From Tissierellales bacterium (lineage in GTDB: Bacteria; Bacillota; Clostridia; Tissierellales; Tissierellaceae): a stretch of DNA of 64,000 bases. Both the position numbers and the translations under genes were made by a program. The stretch covers positions 100,722 through 164,721 of the forward strand of contig JACIXZ010000005.1 in NCBI GenBank assembly GCA_014360205.1, given 5' to 3'. The first letter of the stretch is position 1. The number at the start of each line of letters is the position of its first letter. Below are positions 36,281 to 44,196 of this stretch, piece after piece. The notes below the pieces were generated by a model. That model had not been told where the DNA came from. It was given only the letters and a program-made list of their open reading frames with translations, and made no database searches.

Positions 36281-37309
36281 TTAACCCCCTATCATAATAT
36301 CTATAACTGGAATATCTTTGATATAATTTCTCATCTTTTTTAAAAGCTCTTCTGGCTCAAAATAATAGCCATATGGAGAATAGGGATTTACTGTTACTCC
36401 AATTAAATTGATTTGATAAACTACCTCTAGCTTTAAACCCATTCTAATGAAATGTAAATAATCCTTGGGGGGGATAAATATTTTAGTTCCATCAGATACT
36501 GCAATTGTTACATTTTTAAAATGGTGTGTAGAGCTTAAGAGTTCACTTACAGTCGATTTAACTAGAGAACCCGGTATCAAAAGGTATTTTGAATTTTCTT
36601 TTAAATGCTTGGAAATTTCTCTTCCCATTCCCAGAGCAGTCTTATACTTTAAACTTTCGACTTTTAATTCTTCATCAACCACAGCTATTGTGTTTTCTAA
36701 TAAAAGACTCTTTAAAATTTCTTCATATCTATCTTCTACTTTCTTTAATCTGAGTAGGTTTATAGTATGAAGTGTTTCTTCTACCACTCTGTTTAGATCT
36801 CTTGATATGGCTGCTCCAGTAGCTAAAATAGTTGCATCTGAAATAGTAGGAGCTGCTTGTGATTTTCTATCAAGGCTGCCATCTATGATTACAAATCTTG
36901 CACCTAAGCCTAGCATATACTCTGAAACTTTTTTCATTTCCTTTAAACTCTGTGGGCCTGCTAGTTGAATATATCCAGCTGACCTTACTTTCCCTATGAC
37001 AACTTCTCCTAAGGGTGTTCTGTAATTTGTAGTCATCATTATCTCCACATTTGCATCACTTAAGAGCAGAAGGCTTTGAGCTGTGGCAACATATGTGTTT
37101 TCACTTACCCATATCTTTGGCTTTTCAGTTTCCGTAACTATATCCAAGCTTTCTCCATCTCTGCCAATAGAGCTTATCCCTATTGGTATATCCTCTTCAT
37201 AAGCTTCAGCGATAATCTCATTTAGAGTGGTTGTCTTTCCTGCATTTTTACTCATCCCAATTATAGATATTATCTTGTAATCATCTTTAATTAAATTTAG
37301 AATTCGCAT
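36281..37309 (-). CDS. kamB: P-loop NTPase, lysine 5,6-aminomutase reactivase subunit KamB
   Basis: 342 residues. The P-loop IIGMSKNAGKTTTL is near residues 16-29, followed by switch-like segments SSIGRDGESLD and ARFVIIDGSLDRKSQA, which recall the DUF/MutL-like partners of clostridial aminomutases. The pairing with the MutS-like KamC in the kam operon supports a role in reactivating the B12 enzyme. It lies 2 bp after the kamA stop. Function of the individual protein is inferred from context; the sequence alone shows only a nucleotide-binding protein. Confidence 0.82.
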   Translation of the reverse strand: MRILNLIKDDYKIISIIGMSKNAGKTTTLNEIIAEAYEEDIPIGISSIGRDGESLDIVTETEKPKIWVSENTYVATAQSLLLLSDANVEIMMTTNYRTPLGEVVIGKVRSAGYIQLAGPQSLKEMKKVSEYMLGLGARFVIIDGSLDRKSQAAPTISDATILATGAAISRDLNRVVEETLHTINLLRLKKVEDRYEEILKSLLLENTIAVVDEELKVESLKYKTALGMGREISKHLKENSKYLLIPGSLVKSTVSELLSSTHHFKNVTIAVSDGTKIFIPPKDYLHFIRMGLKLEVVYQINLIGVTVNPYSPYGYYFEPEELLKKMRNYIKDIPVIDIMIGG

Positions 37310-37311
37310 GA

Positions 37312-38580
37312 CTATTTATTGTATTTCTTGCTTCTTTCATGTCTTTCTAAATAGCTTGGCTCGAGATTTTTAACTTCATTTCCTTCAAGTATTCCAGCAA
37401 CACCAGTGGATTTAGATTCTTTTTTACCTTGGCATACATCACAATGGCATTCTTCTTCAAGGTGGTTAGGCTCTACATATGTTGTGATTACTCCTTCATA
37501 GTTTCTAAGAACAACTTTTGTTGGAGATTGAGAAATCAAATATTGTGGCATAACTGGAGTCTTTCCTCCTCCACCAGGAGCATCCACTACAAATGTTGGC
37601 ACAGCATAACCTGAAGTATGTCCCCTTAGAGCTTCAATTATTTCAATCCCTTTGGCTACTCTAGTTCTAAAGTGTTCTATTCCCATTGATAAATCACATT
37701 GGTAGATGTAGTAAGGTCTAACTCTCATTTTGACAAGACCATGAACTAAATCTTTCATAATATGAGGGCAGTCATTTACTCCTCTTAATAAAACAGATTG
37801 GTTTCCTAATGGAATACCAGCATCTGCTAGTTTCCTACAAGCTTCCATTGATTCAGGAGTTATTTCTTTTGGATGGTTAAAATGTGTATTTAACCAAATT
37901 GGATGATATTTTTTAAGCATGTTAACTAAATCGTCAGTAATTCTTTGTGGCATAACAACTGGAACTCTACTCCCAAGTCTTATTATCTCAACATGAGGTA
38001 TTTCTCTAAGTTTACTGATGATGTATTCTAATCTATCATCTCCAACTAATAACGCATCTCCACCTGATAATAAAACATCTCTAACTTGTGGAGTGTTTCT
38101 GATGTATTCGATGCATTTGTCTATTCTTTCCATGGTCGCTGGAGAGTCATTTTGTCCTGCAAATCTTCTTCTTGTGCAGTGCCTGCAATACATTGAGCAT
38201 TGGTCTGTTATTAGAAACAACACTCTGTCTGGGTATCTGTGTGTAAGGCCTGGAACTGGTGAATCTGCATCTTCATGAAGTGGATCTTCCATGTCAGCAA
38301 CTGATATGTGAGTTTCAGCAATAGTTGGTACAGCCTGCATTCTAACAGGACAATGAGGATCGTTTGGATCCATCAGTGATGCATAGTATGGTGTTATTCC
38401 CATTCTAAATTTTTTTAAAACTTCATTTATATCTTGTTTTTCTTGTTCAGTTAAATTAATGATTTGGCTTAGAGTTTCCACATCAGATACTCTATTTCTT
38501 ACTTGCCATTTCCAATCATTCCATTCATTTTCTGTTACATCTTTCCACAACGGTATTTCGTTGTATTTTCTCATCTTCAT
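37312..38580 (-). CDS. kamA: L-lysine 2,3-aminomutase (radical SAM, PLP)
   Basis: 422 residues, typical length. The radical-SAM cluster motif CSMYCRHC lies around residues 135-142, followed by [10 protein letters not shown]; the PLP lysine is in the [13 protein letters not shown] loop; the C-terminus has zinc-ligand cysteines ([10 protein letters not shown]). It converts L-lysine to L-beta-lysine, the first step of lysine fermentation. It follows kdd by 17 bp and precedes kamB by 2 bp. GGAGGTATGAAG lies at the start; two adjacent Met codons (MKMRK) leave a two-codon uncertainty. Confidence 0.96.
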   Translation of the reverse strand: MKMRKYNEIPLWKDVTENEWNDWKWQVRNRVSDVETLSQIINLTEQEKQDINEVLKKFRMGITPYYASLMDPNDPHCPVRMQAVPTIAETHISVADMEDPLHEDADSPVPGLTHRYPDRVLFLITDQCSMYCRHCTRRRFAGQNDSPATMERIDKCIEYIRNTPQVRDVLLSGGDALLVGDDRLEYIISKLREIPHVEIIRLGSRVPVVMPQRITDDLVNMLKKYHPIWLNTHFNHPKEITPESMEACRKLADAGIPLGNQSVLLRGVNDCPHIMKDLVHGLVKMRVRPYYIYQCDLSMGIEHFRTRVAKGIEIIEALRGHTSGYAVPTFVVDAPGGGGKTPVMPQYLISQSPTKVVLRNYEGVITTYVEPNHLEEECHCDVCQGKKESKSTGVAGILEGNEVKNLEPSYLERHERSKKYNK

Positions 38581-38597
38581 ACCTCCAAATATTTTAA

Positions 38598-39641
38598 CTA
38601 TGCATATAGCTCTGTGAATATTTTTCTTAAGGTTTCTGATTCTCTCATCAAGTTAAGAGCGATAGCGGCATGGCCTTTAGTATATCCATTTCCGATTATC
38701 ATGGTTACATCTTTTCCTACTCCTTCAGCTCCCAATGCAGCTTTTGTAAAGCTTGTTGCCATAGAGAAGAAATATACCAATCCATCATCTTTAGTAGCAA
38801 GAATCGATGACATTTCAGTGTTTGGAATATTTACAGTGTTAATAACTATGTCTGCCATTTCGCCGTTTGTTGCTTCTGCTACCTTTTCCATGACTTCAAC
38901 AGCATCTTGTGCATTTGCTTTGATGTATACGTCAGCTAAATTTGCGTCTTTTACTCTCTTTATAGTTTCATCTCTACTTCCTATGCAGATTACTTTTCCT
39001 GTTACTCCTGCTCTTTTCTTTGCTTCATATAAGCAGAGCATTCCTGATTTTCCTGTTCCACCAAGTACAACTACAGTGTCTCCAGGTTTTACTAGTTTTG
39101 CAGTTTGTGCTGGTGCCCCTGCGACATCAAGTACGGAAAGGGCCAAGTTTTCTGGTATGTCATCTGGCAATTTAGCGTATATTCCTGATTCGAACAGTAT
39201 CGCTTTACCCTTTATATCAACTTGATCAATATCTTTTCTTACTTCCAAAATCTCGTCTATTCTAAGTGGAGTAAGTGATAGAGAAACTAAAGTCGCGATT
39301 TTGTCGCCTACTTTTAAGTCAGTTTTGCCCTCTAAAGCTGGTCCAATTTGTTCAACAGTTCCAATCAACATTCCACCTGAGCCTGTAACAGGGTTTTGGT
39401 GTTTCCCTCTCTCTGCAACAATACCCATCATTATTTTTTTGATTTCTTCAATATCTCCATTAGCCTGTTCTTTTATCTGAGTGAAGCTAGCTGAGTCTAC
39501 ATTAAGCGTTTTTACATCAATAAGTATTTCGTTGTCATAAATTTCCATAGTGTTATCAATTTTTAATGCCGGTTGTGGCAGCACACCTTTTGGCTCAATA
39601 ACTCTGTGCACTCCATATGGACTTCCTTTTTTCATTGGCAA
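38598..39641 (-). CDS. kdd: L-erythro-3,5-diaminohexanoate dehydrogenase
   Basis: 347 residues, alcohol-dehydrogenase-like medium-chain fold with Rossmann motif [20 protein letters not shown] (about 185-205). The N-terminus [20 protein letters not shown] and the block [18 protein letters not shown] ([20 protein letters not shown]) are characteristic of Kdd. It deaminates 3,5-diaminohexanoate to 3-keto-5-aminohexanoate with NAD. It is the first gene of the operon, 33 bp downstream of a consensus sigma-54 promoter; AAGGAGGAG precedes the ATG. Enzymes for the next steps (kce, kal) are not in the window. Confidence 0.93.
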   Translation of the reverse strand: MPMKKGSPYGVHRVIEPKGVLPQPALKIDNTMEIYDNEILIDVKTLNVDSASFTQIKEQANGDIEEIKKIMMGIVAERGKHQNPVTGSGGMLIGTVEQIGPALEGKTDLKVGDKIATLVSLSLTPLRIDEILEVRKDIDQVDIKGKAILFESGIYAKLPDDIPENLALSVLDVAGAPAQTAKLVKPGDTVVVLGGTGKSGMLCLYEAKKRAGVTGKVICIGSRDETIKRVKDANLADVYIKANAQDAVEVMEKVAEATNGEMADIVINTVNIPNTEMSSILATKDDGLVYFFSMATSFTKAALGAEGVGKDVTMIIGNGYTKGHAAIALNLMRESETLRKIFTELYA

Positions 39642-39673
39642 CTCCTCCTTAAATTATTTTACAACTATTAATA

Positions 39674-39690
39674 ATGCAATTTTCGTGCCA
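39674..39690 (-). promoter_or_regulatory. Consensus sigma-54 (-24/-12) promoter of the kdd-kam operon
   Basis: Minus strand TGGCAC-GAAAA-TTGCAT (39690 to 39674), an exact match to the TGGCACN5TTGCW consensus, with GG and GC separated by 10 bp. It lies 33 bp before the kdd ATG and next to a gene for a sigma-54 activator. Confidence 0.92.
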
Positions 39691-39759
39691 ATAATCTTTG
39701 TTAAAAAAATAGCTATTTTACTCTACTCTGTTTGCTTTTTCATCAGGAAAAGGTTTTTC

Positions 39760-39775
39760 TGCTGAATATTCGGCA
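39760..39775 (-). promoter_or_regulatory. Upstream activator palindrome for the kdd-kam promoter
   Basis: TGCTGAATATTCGGCA on the plus strand (TGCCGAATATTCAGCA on the minus), a 16-bp near-perfect palindrome centred about 79 bp upstream of the -24 element. The same motif occurs twice before the activator gene (41213-41228, 41234-41249), so it is very likely the activator's binding site (inference). Confidence 0.75.
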
Positions 39776-39785
39776 TTAAAAGGAT

Positions 39786-39806
39786 AAAAAAAGAGCCTAA
39801 TGGCTC
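39786..39806 (-). terminator. Terminator of the sigma-54 activator gene, overlapping its stop
   Basis: Minus strand GAGCC-ATTA-GGCTC followed by TTTTTTT (arms 39802-39806 and 39793-39797). The TGA stop at 39805-39807 is partly within the stem. It shields the kdd upstream region from read-through. Confidence 0.85.
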
Positions 39807-41199
39807 ATTTTAAGTCAATATTGTATTTTTGTATTTTATATTGCAATGTCTGTCTAGGAATTTTTAAAGCTTCACTCGCTTTTGATATATTCCCATCAGT
39901 AGCCTGAAGTGCTTCAAGTATTAGTCTTCTCTCTGTATCTTGAAGAACTTGATTAAGATCAATCTCTAACTTTTTTTTGTTTTTCCTATTCGCAATTCTC
40001 TTCATCTTCTCTGGCAGATGTTCTATATCTATAATCTCAACATCATATATGCTCATAACTCCTTCTATGAGATGCTCCAATTCTCGGACATTTCCTTCCC
40101 AAGTATAGCTTTTCAATAAGTCTAGAGCTTTTTTAGATATGCCTTTGGTTTCTTTATTTAAAATCATATTGTATTTTTCTATAAAATGATTGGCAAGTGT
40201 TTCTATATCATCTTTTCTATCTTTAAGCGGTGGTATATCCAATGTGATTACGTTGAGCCTATAAAAAAGATCTTTCCTTAGCATTTTCTTTTCTATTGCT
40301 TCCTCGGGAGAAATATTTAGTGCAGTGATAATCCTTACATCTACTTTTTTAACTTTTGTATCTCCCACTCTTCTTACATTGCCATCTTGAAGAACTCGTA
40401 AAAGCTTTGGTTGAAGCTCTAGAGGCATTGAGTTTATTTCATCTAAAAACAATGTGCCTCCATTTGCTAATTCAAACAGTCCAGCCCTGTCTTCTGCCCC
40501 TGTAAAACCTCCTTTAGACGTGCCAAATAATATACCCTCCAAGAGATTTGCTGGTAGTGCTGCACAATTTTGTGCTATAAAAGGCCCATGTCTTCTCTTG
40601 CTTCCACTATGGATAGAATGGACAAACAATTCCTTTCCTGTTCCAGTTTCTCCAGACACCATGACTGGAGCATCTGATTCAGAAGCTTTTTTAGCTAATG
40701 CTTTTAACTTCAATATTTCTTTGTTGTTGCCGACAATATCATAGAATGTATATTTGGCATATTCATTGGTTGGATTGAGTTTATCGTTTTTCTTGAATAA
40801 TTGACTCTGCAGGTCAACAACTTTTTCAGATAGTTCTCTTACTTGCGTGATATCTCTAGATATCTCAATTGCACCCATTATCTTGCCTTTGCTCTTTATT
40901 GGAATGGTAGAATTTATAGTTGTGATCTTTTCACCTTTGTAATTTACAAAAGTCTGTTCTTTTCTCAAGATAGCTTCCCCAGTTCTAATGGCTGTAAGCA
41001 ATGTGCTAGATTCTTCATCTAATGAAGGATAAATCTCAAGCAGATGTTTCCCAATAGCTTTATTAAGCTCAACCCCGTCTATCATTTGGGCGAAAGAATT
41101 ATAATATATGCTCTTACCAGAAGCATCTATTATATGTATTCCTTCTTCTAAATAGTCTAGTACTTCAAATATGTTTTCTCTTAAAAAAGTATCTTTCAT
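39805..41199 (-). CDS. Sigma-54-dependent activator with PAS domain, regulator of lysine fermentation
   Basis: 464 residues from ATG 41199 (GGAGGTGCGG upstream; a longer frame opens at 41229 but runs through the operator). An N-terminal PAS domain (about 10-110) is followed by a short coiled coil and the AAA+ domain with Walker A SGETGTGKE, sigma-54 contact loop GGFTGAEDRAG (Gly where GAFTGA has Ala), and Walker B GGTLFLDEI. It ends with a Fis-type helix-turn-helix (GNISKASEALKIPRQTLQYK). It should open the sigma-54 promoter of the kdd-kam operon, which lies directly downstream and is read in the same direction. The PAS ligand is unknown; lysine or a fermentation intermediate is plausible (inference). 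Confidence 0.9.
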   Translation of the reverse strand: MKDTFLRENIFEVLDYLEEGIHIIDASGKSIYYNSFAQMIDGVELNKAIGKHLLEIYPSLDEESSTLLTAIRTGEAILRKEQTFVNYKGEKITTINSTIPIKSKGKIMGAIEISRDITQVRELSEKVVDLQSQLFKKNDKLNPTNEYAKYTFYDIVGNNKEILKLKALAKKASESDAPVMVSGETGTGKELFVHSIHSGSKRRHGPFIAQNCAALPANLLEGILFGTSKGGFTGAEDRAGLFELANGGTLFLDEINSMPLELQPKLLRVLQDGNVRRVGDTKVKKVDVRIITALNISPEEAIEKKMLRKDLFYRLNVITLDIPPLKDRKDDIETLANHFIEKYNMILNKETKGISKKALDLLKSYTWEGNVRELEHLIEGVMSIYDVEIIDIEHLPEKMKRIANRKNKKKLEIDLNQVLQDTERRLILEALQATDGNISKASEALKIPRQTLQYKIQKYNIDLK

Positions 41200-41212
41200 A
41201 ACCGCACCTCCG

Positions 41213-41249
41213 TGCCTAATTTTAGGCATTTACCGCCGAATATTAGGCA
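41213..41249 (-). promoter_or_regulatory. Tandem operator palindromes before the sigma-54 activator gene
   Basis: TGCCTAATTTTAGGCA (41213-41228) and CGCCGAATATTAGGCA (41234-41249), centres 21 bp (two helical turns) apart and of the same family as the palindrome upstream of kdd. The first site touches the ribosome-binding site, so binding here would repress the regulator's own gene (inference). A further hairpin GGCAGG/CCTGCC (41246-41262) follows. Confidence 0.75.
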
Positions 41250-41295
41250 GGTATCCCCTGCCAAAATAGTTGTATTTGCTCATACTTTTCTGAAT

Positions 41296-42138
41296 TTATA
41301 TAGTTAAAGTGTGGAAACAATATGGATATTTTTTCTCCATTTTCATCTTAGTGTATTCTAACTTTTCATAATCTTCATATATCGCGAATACACTAGCCCC
41401 ACTCCCGCTCATCAATGCTCCTAATGCTCCATTATTAAGCATAAAGTCCTTTATCTCATTTATTACTGGAAATTCTTTTAACACTACTTTTTCCATTTTG
41501 TTTTCAAGTCTATTTGCCACTTCGTGAATATCGTTCATCTCAATAGCTTTGATGAGCCTATCAATGTCAATTCTATTATCATCAATCTTGATTTTACTGT
41601 AAACATAGGGTGTCGAGATCTCAAACCCGGGATTTACAAGTAGTATATGTTTGTTTTTAAATGATTTAATGTCTCTTAACCTCTCGCCTTTACCCTCAGC
41701 TAATTTTGTGCCACCCACTAAGCAAAATGGGACATCAGACCCTAGCTCTTCTCCTATCTCCATAAGTTTTTCGATCGAAAGCTTCAAACCCCACATTTGA
41801 TTTAGCGCAAGCAAAGTCGAAGCCGCATTTGTGCTACCGCCAGCAAGGCCAGCTGAGAGTGGTATATTTTTAGTTATTTTTACTTTGATTCCCGTTTTTG
41901 TATTGGCAATTTCCGCCATTTTCTTGTACGCTTTACAAACCAAGTTGTTTTCATCAATCGGCAATTTATTGTTGTTGGTTGTGATTTCCACGCCTGATTT
42001 TATCTCTTCAAATATCAATTTGTCACATAGAGATATTTCCTGCATTATTGTTCGGATTTCATGGTATCCGTCTTCTCTTCTACTTAGTACATCGAGTGCA
42101 AGGTTTATTTTTGCGTTTGCATCAATTTCGTAAACCAC
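41296..42138 (-). CDS. ispE: 4-diphosphocytidyl-2-C-methyl-D-erythritol kinase
   Basis: 280 residues, GHMP kinase of the non-mevalonate (MEP) isoprenoid pathway. ANAKINLALDVLSRREDGYHEI at the N-terminus and the ATP-binding PLSAGLAGGSTNAASTLL motif (about 93-110) are diagnostic, as is the late ALMSGSGASVFAIY loop. It phosphorylates the 2-position hydroxyl of CDP-ME. The start is GTG at 42138 with GGAGAG upstream. It follows veg, a link conserved across Firmicutes, but a terminator sits between the two here. Confidence 0.95.
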   Translation of the reverse strand: MVYEIDANAKINLALDVLSRREDGYHEIRTIMQEISLCDKLIFEEIKSGVEITTNNNKLPIDENNLVCKAYKKMAEIANTKTGIKVKITKNIPLSAGLAGGSTNAASTLLALNQMWGLKLSIEKLMEIGEELGSDVPFCLVGGTKLAEGKGERLRDIKSFKNKHILLVNPGFEISTPYVYSKIKIDDNRIDIDRLIKAIEMNDIHEVANRLENKMEKVVLKEFPVINEIKDFMLNNGALGALMSGSGASVFAIYEDYEKLEYTKMKMEKKYPYCFHTLTI

Positions 42139-42197
42139 TATATCTCTCCTCGCATTGTTTTATATAATTATACCATATGCAAAATATTTTTTAAATG

Positions 42198-42225
42198 AAA
42201 AAGGACCTGCTTTGAGCAGATCCTT
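42198..42225 (-). terminator. Terminator of veg
   Basis: AAGGACCTGCT (42201-42211) with AGCAGATCCTT (42215-42225), loop TTG, and a TTTTT tail on the minus strand from 42202 down. Confidence 0.85.
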
Positions 42226-42256
42226 AAACTCGATTTATGTCGTCTTATAGTATTTC

Positions 42257-42493
42257 TTAATCTTCTAAAATTGTGATTTCTACAGTAGATGTGAGCACAT
42301 CAGAATAAGTGTAACTAACCATTCTGGTGTTGTCATAGTCGTTGTTAATACGGACTACGAAAAGACTGGGATATGCAGATTCTAGTATTCCCTCTCTAAC
42401 AGTTGTCTTTTTTCTACCTTTGTTTGCTTTAAGTCTTACTTTTTTTCCAATGCATCCCTCTAAATCTTCTCTGATTTTGGTTATACTATCCAT
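42257..42493 (-). CDS. veg: Veg family protein
   Basis: 78 residues from ATG 42493, 83 if the GTG at 42508 is used. The ATG is preferred because AGGTGG overlaps the GTG and the family is about 80-86 residues. Pattern IREDLEGCIGKKVRLKANKG-RKKT-REGILESAYPSLFVVRI-RMVSYTYSDVLTSTVEI matches Veg (DUF1021), a small beta-barrel protein linked to biofilm and spore outgrowth in Bacillus. As in Bacillus it has a very strong-looking sigma-A promoter and lies next to ispE. Confidence 0.92.
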   Translation of the reverse strand: MDSITKIREDLEGCIGKKVRLKANKGRKKTTVREGILESAYPSLFVVRINNDYDNTRMVSYTYSDVLTSTVEITILED

Positions 42494-42568
42494 ACCTATT
42501 AAAACCACCTTCCAAAGGAATCTCCCTTAACGGGGCAGAAGGAGTGTAGGGACACTCATCATAGGTAT

Positions 42569-42597
42569 AGTATAACACAGGGTAAACAAAAAGTCAA
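42569..42597 (-). promoter_or_regulatory. Near-consensus sigma-A promoter of veg
   Basis: Minus strand TTGACT (42592-42597), 17-bp spacer, TATACT (42569-42574). A leader of about 70 nt follows, with a GAGTGT/ACACTC hairpin. This resembles the strong veg promoter known in Bacillus. Confidence 0.85.
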
Positions 42598-42675
42598 ACG
42601 TTCAATATTATACTATTTATACCCTGATACTGTCAATAATAACTATTGTTTATTTTATTAAGATTAATTAATAAT

Positions 42676-44025
42676 TTATATGTGTAAAATCAATCTTGCA
42701 AAGTAGAAATAAATTGTCAAGCTTATGGCATCGGCAATTGTTGTGATAAGTGGTCCCGCCATGATTGCTGGGTCTATTTTAAATTTCTTTGCAATAATTG
42801 GCAGTATTCCTCCTAATAGCTTTGAGATAACTATTACCACAATTAGAGTCAGGCAAACCAGAAGCGAAATATTAAAATCAATCTTTTCTAGATAATACAA
42901 TCTCAAGAAATTTATAAATGAAAGTACTACACCTACGATTATCGAAATTCTAAACTCTTTCCACAATACCTTAGCGAAATCTTTCATTTCGATTTCTCCT
43001 GTTGCCAGACCTCTTATAACGAGTGTCGATGATTGGCTACCTGAGTTTCCTGCTGTATCCATTAGCATTGGTATGAATGAATTCAAAACAATCATAGCTG
43101 TCAGAACTTCTTCAGCTCCATTTATTATCCTGCCTGAAATTGTGGCTGATACCATCAATATCAATAGCCATAATATCCTATGCTTTGCTAATTCAAATAC
43201 GTTCGACTCCAAATAGGCTTCATCTGATGGCGCCATTGCTGCCATTCTTTGAAAGTCTTCAGTTGCTTCTTGTTCCATTACATCCATGATGTCGTCAACG
43301 GTTATGATTCCTGTAAGTCTGTTTTCATTGTCAACAACCGGAAGAGCTAAAAATCCGTATTTTCTAAATATGTTGGCGACAGTTTCTTGATCGTCATGAG
43401 TGTTTACATATATGACATCTCTTTCCATTATGTCCTCAATTCTTTGATCCAGCTCAGATGTGACTAGCTTTCTAAGGGAGATAATTCCCTCCAGCTTTCT
43501 ATTTGCGTCAGTTACATAACATGTATAGACCGTTTCTTTATTCAACCCTGTCTCTTTTATATGCTCTAAAGCTTCTCTTACTGTCATGTTTTTATTTAAA
43601 TCGACATACTCTATGGTCATTATGCTTCCTGCAGAATCAGGTGGATATTTTAGGAATTGATTTATCAAATCCCTTTCTTCCTTGTTGGATTGCAATAAGA
43701 TTTTATTTACAATATTTGCAGGCATCTCTTCTAAAAGGTCGATCATATCGTCAAAGTATAGCTCTTCTACAATGTACTTGAGCTCCTTGTCTGTTATGAC
43801 TTTTATGATTTCCTTTTGCCTTTCTGAAGTCAAATGCGCAAATACATCAACCGCAAGGTCTTTGGGGAGCATTCTAAATAACAGCACAGCAGTTTGAGCA
43901 TCAATTTCATTCAAAATATCAGCTAAATCTACTTCGTTCATCTCTTTTAGGATTTCTTTGAGCTCCACATATTTCTTTCTTGCAACTAGATCCAAAATTA
44001 GCTCTAATTGTTTTTCTTTGTCCAT
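42676..44025 (-). CDS. mgtE: Magnesium transporter MgtE
   Basis: 449 residues. N-terminal MgtE_N superhelix (about 25-135), two CBS domains (about 140-200 and 205-262; VVDNENRLTGIITVDDIMDV) and five membrane helices (about 285-449) with the pore motif LMDTAGNSGSQSSTL. The channel imports Mg2+ and closes when cytosolic Mg2+ binds the N-terminal and CBS domains (family knowledge). GGAGGAATACT precedes the ATG. Its leader lacks a recognisable M-box and instead holds a 29-codon reading frame with switching helices, whose stop codon abuts this ribosome-binding site. Confidence 0.96.
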   Translation of the reverse strand: MDKEKQLELILDLVARKKYVELKEILKEMNEVDLADILNEIDAQTAVLLFRMLPKDLAVDVFAHLTSERQKEIIKVITDKELKYIVEELYFDDMIDLLEEMPANIVNKILLQSNKEERDLINQFLKYPPDSAGSIMTIEYVDLNKNMTVREALEHIKETGLNKETVYTCYVTDANRKLEGIISLRKLVTSELDQRIEDIMERDVIYVNTHDDQETVANIFRKYGFLALPVVDNENRLTGIITVDDIMDVMEQEATEDFQRMAAMAPSDEAYLESNVFELAKHRILWLLILMVSATISGRIINGAEEVLTAMIVLNSFIPMLMDTAGNSGSQSSTLVIRGLATGEIEMKDFAKVLWKEFRISIIVGVVLSFINFLRLYYLEKIDFNISLLVCLTLIVVIVISKLLGGILPIIAKKFKIDPAIMAGPLITTIADAISLTIYFYFARLILHI

Positions 44026-44036
44026 AGTATTCCTCC

Positions 44037-44126
44037 TTATTCAGTTTTCGAGGAACCACAGACAATGGCTGTGGTTCCAGTTATTAAGCTTTTACCTTCG
44101 GGCAGCGGACTAGAATCCACAGCCAT
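44037..44126 (-). CDS. Putative regulatory leader peptide of mgtE (29 codons)
   Basis: ATG at 44126 with AAAGGAG just upstream; stop TAA at 44037-44039 directly before the mgtE GGAGGA. The peptide starts MAVDSSPLPEGKS and ends GSSKTE. The first nine residues share M-x-x-D-x-x-P-L-P with E. coli MgtL, whose acidic/proline-rich start destabilises ribosomes at low Mg2+ (recalled, and MgtL is otherwise unrelated). The frame overlaps two competing 10-bp RNA helices. A function in Mg2+-dependent mgtE control is inference; the peptide itself may have no other role. Confidence 0.55.
   Translation of the reverse strand: MAVDSSPLPEGKSLITGTTAIVCGSSKTE
44052..44126 (-). ncRNA. Switching structure in the mgtE leader RNA
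   Basis: Two perfect 10-bp helices share one segment. Helix A is GGAACCACAG (44069-44078) with CTGTGGTTCC (44052-44061), loop of 7 nt. Helix B is ATGGCTGTGG at the leader start codon (44117-44126) with CCACAGCCAT (44065-44074). Both use CCACAG, so they exclude each other. No U-tract follows, so control would be translational or through another termination route. No M-box consensus is seen. Confidence 0.65.
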
Positions 44127-44155
44127 CACTCCTTTCAAAATAAAAATGCAACTAT

Positions 44156-44164
44156 ATTATAGCA
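44156..44164 (-). promoter_or_regulatory. Extended -10 promoter of mgtE
   Basis: Minus strand TGCTATAAT (44164 to 44156). The -35 region falls in the upstream terminator and is poor, as is usual for extended -10 promoters. It would start the leader RNA near 44149. Confidence 0.65.
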
Positions 44165-44165
44165 C

Positions 44166-44194
44166 AAAAAAAGGTGGTCATCCCACCTTTTTTT
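44166..44194 (-). terminator. Terminator of the HesB-like gene
   Basis: AAAAAAAGGTGG (44166-44177), loop TCATC, CCACCTTTTTTT (44183-44194), just past the TAA stop at 44197-44199. Confidence 0.88.
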
Positions 44195-44196
44195 GT

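Noticed and set aside
38503..39225. 240-codon plus-strand frame inside kdd
   Set aside because: Shadow of kdd: no ribosome-binding site, composition of an antisense frame, and kdd is a clear family member.
44040..44170. M-box (Mg2+) riboswitch upstream of mgtE
   Set aside because: The leader has a CGCTGCCC stretch as in M-boxes, but the GTTAGGTGAGGCTCC core and the length (about 160 nt) are absent; the visible structure is a different pair of helices.
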